Source: Oscillospiraceae bacterium (GTDB lineage: Bacteria; Bacillota; Clostridia; Oscillospirales; Ruminococcaceae). From it: a stretch of DNA of 64,000 nucleotides. The translations under genes and the position numbers were made by a program. The stretch spans positions 16,032-80,031 of the forward strand of contig JAFXGY010000048.1 in the NCBI GenBank assembly GCA_017536625.1, in the 5' to 3' direction. Below the pieces are notes generated by a model. The model had not been told where the DNA came from, did not search any database, and saw nothing but the letters and a program-made list of their open reading frames with translations. Positions 15,484 to 21,769 of the stretch are shown here, one piece after another. Positions within the stretch are counted from its first letter, which is position 1. Each line of letters opens with the position of its first letter.

Positions 15484-17076
15484 ATGTATCAGGCATTATA
15501 CAGAAAATACCGTCCGCGGTTCTTCCGTGATGTGGCGGGTCAGGAACATATAACCTCCGTTCTTTCCCGCGAAGTTGCCGAAGGGACCTTCGGCCATGCC
15601 TATCTTTTCACCGGAAGCCGAGGAATCGGAAAAACCACCTGCGCAAAAATTCTTGCGAAGGCGGTGAACTGCCCCCACGAAAAGGAAGGCGAACCCTGCG
15701 GCGAATGTGAAATCTGCCGCGGAATAGATGAAGGCTCGCTCCTTGATATTACCGAAATGGATGCGGCTTCCAACCGCAACATCGACGATATCCGCGACCT
15801 TCGTTCCGAAGCAAACTTCACCCCCGCGGTTGCAAAATACAGGGTATATATCATCGACGAAGCCCACATGCTCACAAAAGAAGCGGCAAACGCCCTTCTT
15901 AAAATAATGGAAGAACCCCCGGAACATGTCATCTTCATTCTTGCGACAACCGAAGTCCACCGTCTTCCCGCAACAATTCTTTCCCGCTGCATGCGTTTTG
16001 ATTACAGAAGAATGCCGCCGGAAGTCATTGCGGAGCGTGTGAAGTTCGTTTGCAAAATGGAGCGCATTGATATCGAGGACGACGCGGCAATGCTTATCGG
16101 AAAGCTTGCGGACGGCGGAATGCGCGATGCCCTTTCGCTTCTTGATATCTGCCGCAGTTCCGGCGAAAAAGTGACCGCCGATACCGTAAGCCGCTGTGCC
16201 GGTCTTGCGGGAAGAGAATATCTTTTTGAACTGACGGATAAAATTGCAGAAAAAGATATTTCCGCGGTGCTTAAAACCGTAGATAAGCTTTATGAAGGTT
16301 CCGCGGATGTTTCGCGCATCTGCGATGAACTTATAAACCACTTCAGAAACCTGATGGTCGTTTCCTGCGCAAAGGACGCTTCCTCAATTCTGAAAGTTCT
16401 GCCGGGAGAAATGCTCCGCATTGAAAACCAGGCAAAAACCTTCAGCATGAACGAAATTTTCCATGCGGTTTCGGTTTTGCAGGATACTTTGGTGAAAATG
16501 GCAAAAAGCGCTTCAAAGCGCCTTGAATTCGAACTTGCGCTGGTGAAGCTTTGCACCCCTGCTCTTTCCGGCGGAACAGAAGCCCTTCTTGCAAGGATAG
16601 AAAATCTTGAAAAGGAAATAGTCCTTTTGAAGGCAAGGGGAATTTCCCCCGCCGCGAAGGAAATTCCCGCAAAGGCGGAAAAACCTTCCGAAGAAGCCGT
16701 TTATGAAGCTCCCGCCCCGAAGATTGCTTCGGAACCGGAAAAAACACCGGCAAATTCCCCCGAAGCGGAATTTGAGCATTGGGAGGAAGCGGTGGAAATT
16801 ATCCGCAAAAAGAACGGAATGCTCTTCCCCTTCCTTGATGGTTCGAAGGCGTATCTCATTGGCGGAAGGGTGCTCATCGATTCCCCGAATGAATTCTTCA
16901 TCGGATATATGCAGAAGAACGACGACGCAAGGGAACTTATCAAAAACGCCATAACCGAAGCCTGCGGAACCCGCTATGGCATCGGTCCTTATAAAAAAAC
17001 GGATAAAAAGCCCGAAGATGACCCCCTTGCCGCCCTTGCAAAAAGGGTTGCGGAAATGGGCATTAAAGAGCTATAA
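15484..17076 (+). CDS. dnaX: DNA polymerase III subunit gamma/tau
   Basis: A 530-residue clamp-loader ATPase. The start ATG (MYQALYRKYRPRFFRDVAGQ) follows a strong AAGGAGGAAATTT site; a longer upstream open frame is only the repeat read through. Visible: Walker A GSRGIGKTT (44-52), the zinc module Cys63, Cys72, Cys75, Cys78, Walker B IIDEAHML, and the SRC sensor LSRCMRFDYRR. The tail after residue 380 is low-complexity Pro/Ala/Glu-rich and then a short tau-like domain. No frameshift site for making gamma was evident. It heads the dnaX-ybaB-recR group typical of Firmicutes. Confidence 0.97.
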   Translation: MYQALYRKYRPRFFRDVAGQEHITSVLSREVAEGTFGHAYLFTGSRGIGKTTCAKILAKAVNCPHEKEGEPCGECEICRGIDEGSLLDITEMDAASNRNIDDIRDLRSEANFTPAVAKYRVYIIDEAHMLTKEAANALLKIMEEPPEHVIFILATTEVHRLPATILSRCMRFDYRRMPPEVIAERVKFVCKMERIDIEDDAAMLIGKLADGGMRDALSLLDICRSSGEKVTADTVSRCAGLAGREYLFELTDKIAEKDISAVLKTVDKLYEGSADVSRICDELINHFRNLMVVSCAKDASSILKVLPGEMLRIENQAKTFSMNEIFHAVSVLQDTLVKMAKSASKRLEFELALVKLCTPALSGGTEALLARIENLEKEIVLLKARGISPAAKEIPAKAEKPSEEAVYEAPAPKIASEPEKTPANSPEAEFEHWEEAVEIIRKKNGMLFPFLDGSKAYLIGGRVLIDSPNEFFIGYMQKNDDARELIKNAITEACGTRYGIGPYKKTDKKPEDDPLAALAKRVAEMGIKEL

Positions 17077-17116
17077 TATAAAAATGACAAAATAATCCAA
17101 AACGGAGGAATATAAT

Positions 17117-17464
17117 ATGAAAGCAAGAATGCCCCAGGGATTCGGCGGCGGCCCTTCCAATATGCAGGGAATGATTAAACAGGCACAGAAAATGCAGGCA
17201 CAGATGACTGCCCTTCAGGAAGAGCTTGACGCAAAGGAATATGACTTCACCGTCGGCGGCGGAATGCTCACCATCCACATGAACGGCAAAAAAGAAATGA
17301 CCGGAATCGAAATCAAACCGGAAGTTGTTGATCCGGACGATATCGAAATGCTCCAGGATCTTATCGTTGCGGGCGTTAATGAAGCGGTTTCCACCATCGA
17401 AAAAACCAACGCTGAAGCAATGAACGCAGTTACCGGAAGCCTTAATATCCCCGGAATGTTCTGA
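17117..17464 (+). CDS. ybaB: YbaB/EbfC family nucleoid-associated protein
   Basis: A 115-residue protein of normal family length: Gly/Met-rich start (KARMPQGFGGGPSNMQGMIKQ), the helix QKMQAQMTALQEELDAKE, then the core VGGGMLTIHMNGKKEMTGIEI and EMLQDLIVAGVNEA. YbaB dimers bind DNA and are usually encoded between dnaX and recR, as here (40-base gap from dnaX, 6 bases to recR). Strong AACGGAGGAATATA ribosome site. Confidence 0.96.
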   Translation: MKARMPQGFGGGPSNMQGMIKQAQKMQAQMTALQEELDAKEYDFTVGGGMLTIHMNGKKEMTGIEIKPEVVDPDDIEMLQDLIVAGVNEAVSTIEKTNAEAMNAVTGSLNIPGMF

Positions 17465-17470
17465 TAAATT

Positions 17471-18070
17471 ATGAATTACCGGGTACTTCCGCTTACGAAG
17501 CTTACCGAACATTTTGCGCGCCTTCCGGGAATCGGCAAAAAAAGCGCACAGCGCCTTGCTTTCCATATTCTCCGCATGCCGGAAAACGAAGCAAGAGAAT
17601 TTGCTGAATGTATTCTTGAAGCACGTGAAAAAATCGGTTACTGCGAAGTTTGCAAAAATATAACCGATGCGCCCAGATGCGCCATCTGCACGGATGAAAC
17701 CAGGGACAGAAGCACCATCTGCGTTGTTGAAGACCCCAGGGACGTCATCGCCATCGAGCGCACGAAGGAATATAACGGACTTTACCACGTCCTCGGCGGG
17801 CTTATTTCCCCCATGGACGGAATTGGCCCGGAAGCGCTTTTTATCAAAGAGCTGCTTGCAAGGCTTGAGGACGGCGAAGTCAAGGAAGTTATAATGGCGA
17901 CCAACCCAACCGTTGAGGGCGAGGCAACGGCGATGTATATCTCCCGTCTGCTCAAACCCATCGGAATCATAGTTTCGCGCCTTGCTTACGGAATTCCCGT
18001 TGGCGGAAACCTTGAATATGCGGATGAAGTCACCCTTTACCGCGCCATCGAAGGCAGAAACAGGATGTAA
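17471..18070 (+). CDS. recR: Recombination protein RecR
   Basis: A 199-residue RecR, full length, acting with RecF/RecO to load RecA at gaps. Seen: helix-hairpin-helix [17 protein letters not shown], a zinc finger from Cys58, Cys61, Cys70 and Cys73, and a Toprim domain with [10 protein letters not shown] and the [15 protein letters not shown] block, ending with [20 protein letters not shown]. It starts six bases after the ybaB stop and closes the dnaX-ybaB-recR operon; the following gap is a palindromic repeat. Confidence 0.97.
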   Translation: MNYRVLPLTKLTEHFARLPGIGKKSAQRLAFHILRMPENEAREFAECILEAREKIGYCEVCKNITDAPRCAICTDETRDRSTICVVEDPRDVIAIERTKEYNGLYHVLGGLISPMDGIGPEALFIKELLARLEDGEVKEVIMATNPTVEGEATAMYISRLLKPIGIIVSRLAYGIPVGGNLEYADEVTLYRAIEGRNRM

Positions 18071-18073
18071 AAG

Positions 18074-18262
18074 ACCTCCCTTGTCAAAGGAGACTCCCCT
18101 ATTAGGGGAGATGTCATCGCAGATGACAGAGGGGTCTGCCGTCTGCGGCGAGCAAGGGTGACCGTCGAAGACGGTGGAGGGATTCCTTCCGAGAATATAG
18201 AAAAATGTAAAGAATCCCCCAGTCACCTTCGGTGACAGCCCCCTTTAACAAGGGGGCTAAAA
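18074..18262. repeat. Intergenic palindromic repeat between recR and smpB
   Basis: CTCCCTTGTCAAAGGAG, CTCCCCTATTAGGGGAG, GTCATCGCAGATGAC, CGTCTGCGGCG, CCGTCGAAGACGG and CCCCCTTTAACAAGGGGG blocks in series, with AGTCACCTTCGGTGACAG. The last block ends just before the smpB ribosome site. Confidence 0.75.
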
Positions 18263-18285
18263 TTGGAAAGGAGGCGAACAGAAAA

Positions 18286-18753
18286 GTGGAGAAAAAAGAA
18301 GCGAGAAAAAGCGTTGCCAACAACAAAAAGGCTTTTCACGATTATTTCGTTGATGAAAAATACGAAGCCGGAATCGAGCTTTTCGGAACGGAAGTAAAAA
18401 GCATCCGTGCCGGCCAGCTTAACCTTAAAGACAGCTGGTGCGACATCAAAAACGGCGAAATTTTCGTGAACGGAATGCATATCAGCCCTTATGAAAAGGG
18501 GAATATCTTCAATCGCGATCCGCTGAGGGTTCGCCGGCTTTTGATGCACAAGCGCGAAATTATGAAGCTTAGCGCGGCAATTCAGCAGCAGGGAATGACA
18601 CTTGTTCCACTGGAAGTTTATTTCAGCGGTTCAAAGGTAAAGGTTGCAGTTGGTCTTTGCCGGGGCAAAAAACTTTATGATAAGCGTGAAGATGCCGCAA
18701 AACGCGATATGCAAAGGGATATTGAGCGGCACATGAAAGAACAAAGAAGATAA
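18286..18753 (+). CDS. smpB: SsrA-binding protein SmpB
   Basis: A 155-residue partner of tmRNA in trans-translation. The body shows the family's conserved stretches: NKKAFHDYFVDEKYEAGIELFGTEVKS, IRAGQLNLKDSWC, NGMHISPYEKGN, a basic C-terminal tail and GLCRGKKLYDKREDAAKRD. Start is the GTG at 18286 (MEKKEARKS) behind AAAGGAGG; the open frame further upstream is only repeat sequence. It lies immediately before ssrA in the same direction, the usual coupling of the two partners. Confidence 0.96.
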   Translation: MEKKEARKSVANNKKAFHDYFVDEKYEAGIELFGTEVKSIRAGQLNLKDSWCDIKNGEIFVNGMHISPYEKGNIFNRDPLRVRRLLMHKREIMKLSAAIQQQGMTLVPLEVYFSGSKVKVAVGLCRGKKLYDKREDAAKRDMQRDIERHMKEQRR

Positions 18754-18786
18754 GCTTTTCCCATCCGGAAAACTTGCCTTATATAT

Positions 18787-19136
18787 GGGGGCGTAAAGGT
18801 TTCGACGGGGGTTTTGAAGCATGAATAGCGGGTAGATGCGCCCGGCCATCTATAAAACGGGTAAAAACAATAAACGCTAAATCTAACAGATTTGCTTTTG
18901 CTGCTTAATTAAGCAGCCGTCCTTCCGTGGAGTACCGCGGCTTCGGTAAGGGCGTCGATTAGCGGTGAACGACCGGCGGGAGCTTTTCCCGTACCGCCGT
19001 TGTATCAGGGAAATACCGGAAAGGGCAGTTTGAATGCTGTCCGCCCGATTCGGGAATTTTAAACAACATTCTGCACCCGGAGAAGTTTGTGTGAATGAGC
19101 TTTCGGACAGGGGTTCGACTCCCCTCGCCTCCACCA
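18787..19136 (+). ncRNA. ssrA: Transfer-messenger RNA (tmRNA)
   Basis: A one-piece tmRNA of 350 bases. The 5' acceptor strand GGGGGCG with TAAAGGTTTCGACGGGGG pairs with the 3' end, where the T-arm GGGGTTCGACTCCCC is followed by CGCCTCCACCA with CCA encoded. The tag frame is read at 18876-18908: AKSNRFAFAA then TAA, followed by a hairpin and pseudoknot-like GC segments. It rescues stalled ribosomes with SmpB. The 3' end coincides with the left end of the integrated island, and the gene stays intact after insertion. Confidence 0.95.
19129..19136 (+). other. Left attachment core (attL) at the ssrA 3' end
   Basis: CTCCACCA, the last eight bases of ssrA, recurs at 41602-41609 at the end of the serine recombinase gene. 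Sequence to the right changes at once to AT-rich DNA. The scar at 55632 (CTCGCCTCTACCACTTAG) suggests that the original downstream sequence was ACTCAGTTTCAC, as found after the right copy. Confidence 0.6.
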
Positions 19137-19211
19137 GAACAGTATTGGATGAACACCTTCTTTTTTTGCGGCGGCTTTGCCGCAAAGGTGATGATCTGAT
19201 ACACAAAACAG

Positions 19212-19247
19212 AAACGCCGTCTTGCGAAAGCAAGGCGGTGTTTTTTG
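19212..19247 (+). terminator. Terminator at the left end of the island
   Basis: AACGCCGTCTTGC-GAAA-GCAAGGCGGTGTTTTTT, 75 bases after ssrA. It would stop ssrA transcripts before the Thoeris-like operon and give the latter independent control. Confidence 0.85.
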
Positions 19248-19266
19248 CTATATTAGAAACAAGAAT

Positions 19267-19278
19267 GAACATATGTTC
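19267..19278 (+). promoter_or_regulatory. LexA/DinR (SOS) box upstream of the Thoeris-like operon
   Basis: GAACATATGTTC is a perfect palindrome identical to the core of the Gram-positive SOS box (CGAACRNRYGTTYG; here TGAACATATGTTCT). It sits 9 bases upstream of the -35 hexamer of the operon promoter. I found no other such site in the window. Confidence 0.75.
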
Positions 19279-19287
19279 TGAAAATGG

Positions 19288-19316
19288 TTGATTTGTTTTT
19301 ATTGTGGCTTTATAAT
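19288..19316 (+). promoter_or_regulatory. Promoter of the Thoeris-like operon
   Basis: TTGATT (19288-19293), 17-base spacer, TATAAT (19311-19316), about 48 bases before the first start codon. Confidence 0.7.
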
Positions 19317-19364
19317 ATAGATGTAGCTTATATGACTTAAAATGAAAAAGGAAGGAACCTTACA

Positions 19365-20171
19365 ATGAAAGTATCCTTATTTAGCAAATACGTATGGAGC
19401 TTGTTTGAGAAAATAGCAACTTGGACATTGGCACTATTTTCTATTATAATAGCATTTTTACCAAATCTTTATGAAAATAGATGTTGTGTAATTGGGATTA
19501 TGGTTATATCACATATAGTGCTTTATATTTCACTTTGGCTTTGCCTTAATGCAAAGAGAAAAGTTTCCTTTAAGATAAATGGGACAAAAATTATTGTAAA
19601 AGAAGGGAATATTTTTGAGGAACCCGGGAAAAAAGTAATTGCTTTCAATGAATATTTCGATACAACAGTTGATGATAAAATAATTGCAAAAGGTTCTTTG
19701 AATGGAGTTTTTGTAGAAAAGTATACGATAAAAAAAGATTTAGACGAATATATAGAGGCTCATGCTAAGAGAAATTGGTTGCTTGTTGATGAAAAAAGAT
19801 GTGGAAAGCAAAGTAAATATAAATTAGGTACGATTGTTCCTTATGGTGATTTCTTTCTTCTTGCATTTTCGAGATTTAGAGAGGATAATCGTGCATTTCT
19901 AAATAAAGATGATATAGCAAAATGTTATATGAATATGTGGGAGGAAATAGACATATACAAAGCGTGCGATTCTGTTTGTTTGCCGGTTTTAGGATCAAGC
20001 AAGCTTGTTCGTGGGATGAATTATACTCCACAGCAATTAATAGAGTTGCTTTTGTGGTCTTTTAGATTAAGTGGAGTAAAACTTGAACGATCTGCGACCC
20101 TTACTGTTGTTGTGCATAAATCTATGGTGAATGAAATTAATTTTATTAAATTGAAGGATTATTCTGATTGA
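19365..20171 (+). CDS. thsA: ThsA-type effector: two membrane helices plus macro domain (DUF6430)
   Basis: A 268-residue protein with two N-terminal membrane helices (about 19-36 and 41-61) and a cytoplasmic domain starting at KVSFKINGTKIIVKEGNIFEEPGKKVIAFNEYFDT, the pattern of the macro domain in type II Thoeris effectors. In those systems a TIR protein makes an ADP-ribose derivative after phage infection, the macro domain senses it, and the membrane part damages the cell envelope. The start follows AAAAGGAAGGAACC. The gene leads a three-gene operon (gaps of 14 and 1 bases) ending with the TIR protein, which supports the call. It is AT-rich and unlike core genes. The exact ligand for this protein is inferred. 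Confidence 0.8.
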   Translation: MKVSLFSKYVWSLFEKIATWTLALFSIIIAFLPNLYENRCCVIGIMVISHIVLYISLWLCLNAKRKVSFKINGTKIIVKEGNIFEEPGKKVIAFNEYFDTTVDDKIIAKGSLNGVFVEKYTIKKDLDEYIEAHAKRNWLLVDEKRCGKQSKYKLGTIVPYGDFFLLAFSRFREDNRAFLNKDDIAKCYMNMWEEIDIYKACDSVCLPVLGSSKLVRGMNYTPQQLIELLLWSFRLSGVKLERSATLTVVVHKSMVNEINFIKLKDYSD

Positions 20172-20185
20172 TACGAGGCGATTAA

Positions 20186-20647
20186 ATGAAAATAGAAATA
20201 ATTGAGAACCAAAATGTAAAATATCTAGATTTATATTGTAAAGAAGATGCTTGCGAAGGAAATATTTTGTTACCGTTATATGGAAAAGTATATTGTGGAG
20301 CACCAAACTCTATTGATGACTATAAAGAGGAAATATTAGAAATCCCACAACATATGTTGGGTAGCGGGGAGTATTTTGCATTGCGCGCAGAAGGGGATTC
20401 TATGATTGATGCCGGAATTTCTGATGGAGATATATTAATCATAAAAATGCAAAATTACGCAGAAAATGGACAAATTGTTGTTGCAAGAATAGGACAAAAT
20501 GTTACTTTAAAAAGGATTTTTATGCTTGAGAACGAGAAAAAAATAAAGTTGTGTCCGGAAAATAAATTATATAAAGAAATTATTACCAACGAATGCGACA
20601 TTATGGGAATAGCAACAAAAATAATCAAAGACATAGAAAGGACATAA
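20186..20647 (+). CDS. UmuD-like S24 autoprotease without DNA-binding domain
   Basis: A 153-residue LexA-fold protein with no helix-turn-helix. The likely cleavage site is Cys37-Gly38 in LYGKVYCGAPNSIDDY; the Ser72 nucleophile lies in EGDSMIDAGISDGDILII and the Lys109 base in VTLKRIF. In E. coli UmuD the corresponding residues are Cys24-Gly25, Ser60 and Lys97; the Ser-Lys distance (37) is the same and the cleavage-site-to-Ser distance differs by one. All catalytic parts are present. UmuD normally sits with the polymerase subunit UmuC, which is absent here; instead the gene lies between a Thoeris-type effector and its TIR partner, behind an SOS box. It may be a RecA-responsive switch for the defence pair. 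That role is inference. Confidence 0.85.
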   Translation: MKIEIIENQNVKYLDLYCKEDACEGNILLPLYGKVYCGAPNSIDDYKEEILEIPQHMLGSGEYFALRAEGDSMIDAGISDGDILIIKMQNYAENGQIVVARIGQNVTLKRIFMLENEKKIKLCPENKLYKEIITNECDIMGIATKIIKDIERT

Positions 20648-20648
20648 T

Positions 20649-21179
20649 ATGAGTTTAGGAACTTACAGAACAAAAACATATATTGCGGCAGATTGGACGG
20701 ATGATAAAGATGCTGTGGATGAAATTTATAAATGGAAGAATAGTTCTCATTGGAATTTCGATTTTGTTGATGCCCACGATTTAACTCAAGCGAGAGATTC
20801 TAGTTTGAATTGCAGCATAAAATCATCTCTAAAACAAAGAATGGATGTTTCAAAAACTTTTGTATTAATTGTTGGAAACAAAACATCTACGTTGCGGAGT
20901 GGAAGTTGCCAATATTGTTCGTATTATAATGCCTGGTTGGGCTATTGTTCACACGGACATTCGATAGATCAAAGAAGCTATATAGAGTATGAGTGCCAAA
21001 AAGCAATCGAAGCCAATATGAAAATTGTTGTTTTATATAATTCTTCATATGTTGATAAAGAAAGGTGTCCAAAAGTAATAAGACAATGCGGTAAACATAT
21101 CCCAATGTTGTATTGGAAAGGGATGAATTTGTATTGGGATTATGAGACAGTTAGAAATGCTATTTTAGGAGAATGCTGA
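20649..21179 (+). CDS. thsB: ThsB-type TIR-like protein (DUF1863)
   Basis: A 176-residue single-domain protein. It starts RTKTYIAADWTDDKDAVDEI, with a Rossmann-like first strand, then SKTFVLIVGNKTSTLRSGSC, and RSYIEYECQKAIEANMKIVVLYNSS; this is the TIR-like fold of the MTH538/DUF1863 group to which Thoeris ThsB belongs. The Glu in YIEYECQKA is the probable catalytic residue for NAD+ cleavage. It follows the UmuD-like gene with a one-base gap (AAAGGACATAAT site) and is the last gene before the terminator at 21379. In Thoeris, ThsB senses infection and makes the signal molecule that opens ThsA. Confidence 0.85.
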   Translation: MSLGTYRTKTYIAADWTDDKDAVDEIYKWKNSSHWNFDFVDAHDLTQARDSSLNCSIKSSLKQRMDVSKTFVLIVGNKTSTLRSGSCQYCSYYNAWLGYCSHGHSIDQRSYIEYECQKAIEANMKIVVLYNSSYVDKERCPKVIRQCGKHIPMLYWKGMNLYWDYETVRNAILGEC

Positions 21180-21378
21180 TACAATAGGGTTTACAGGTAA
21201 TGCCATAATGTTTCCAGATTGTTGCTTTCTCATGCTGTAAAGGTTTATTGAAATTAAATTTTTTACAATTATTAAAGAGGTCGGTAATTAACAAATTTGG
21301 TATTTCTAATCGTAAACAAGTCCAACTTTAAAAATGGCAAAAGTTATGATACTTGCATATCTCTATATTCAGAGAAAA

Positions 21379-21417
21379 AACGGATAGCTACAAAATAGTG
21401 GCTATCCGTTTTTTTGT
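21379..21417 (+). terminator. Terminator between the Thoeris-like and restriction operons
   Basis: ACGGATAGC/GCTATCCGT stem with a 12-base loop and TTTTTTTG. The 200 bases between the TIR gene and this hairpin carry no gene I can support. Confidence 0.85.
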
Positions 21418-21437
21418 TGTTATTATAAACTTACTTT

Positions 21438-21469
21438 AGATGAAATCGCAAATATTTGCGATTTCATCT
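21438..21469. promoter_or_regulatory. 32-bp perfect palindrome, probable operator of the restriction operon
   Basis: AGATGAAATCGCAAAT followed at once by its reverse complement. It ends on the first T of the -35 hexamer (TTGAAA) of the promoter for the XRE/hsdM operon. Its position suggests a binding site for the small HTH protein encoded first in the operon. Confidence 0.65.
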
Positions 21470-21497
21470 TGAAAATACTTGCAAAAAGGCATATATT
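21469..21497 (+). promoter_or_regulatory. Promoter of the type I restriction operon
   Basis: TTGAAA (21469-21474), 17-base spacer, TATATT (21492-21497), about 50 bases before the XRE gene. Confidence 0.6.
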
Positions 21498-21545
21498 GTA
21501 GATGTAATATTATATTTGCAGCTTTTATTTTACCGGAGGTGCATT

Positions 21546-21755
21546 ATGGCTATTTCTTATAATAAACTTTGGAAGTTGCTAATAGACAAAAAAATGACGC
21601 AGGCAGAATTACGTAAAGCTGCAGACATTGCGCCAAACACGATGACTAAACTTCGCAGAGATGAACCTGTAAATCTTGCAATTCTCGGAAGAGCATGCGA
21701 AGTACTTTGTTGCAATATCGGTGATATTATGGAATTTATTCCAGACGAAGAATGA
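21546..21755 (+). CDS. Small XRE/Cro-type HTH regulator of the restriction operon
   Basis: A 69-residue single HTH domain: MAISYNKLWKLLIDKKMTQ, then AELRKAADIAPNTMTKLRRDEPVNLAIL and CCNIGDIMEFIPDE, the common HTH_26 type. Start ATG follows ACCGGAGGTGCATT; an upstream in-frame extension crosses the operator palindrome and is not coding. It is 14 bases before hsdM, as small control (C-like) regulators often are, where they delay restriction until methylation has been set up. It probably binds the 32-bp palindrome at 21438. Confidence 0.85.
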   Translation: MAISYNKLWKLLIDKKMTQAELRKAADIAPNTMTKLRRDEPVNLAILGRACEVLCCNIGDIMEFIPDEE

Positions 21756-21769
21756 GGAGGATATAGAAA

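Noticed and set aside
20649-21179. Alternative reading of the ThsB-type gene as a deoxynucleoside or restriction-related protein
   Set aside because: The IAADWTDDKDAV start, VLIVGNKT strand and IEYECQKAI helix fit the TIR-like fold, and the macro-domain partner supports it.
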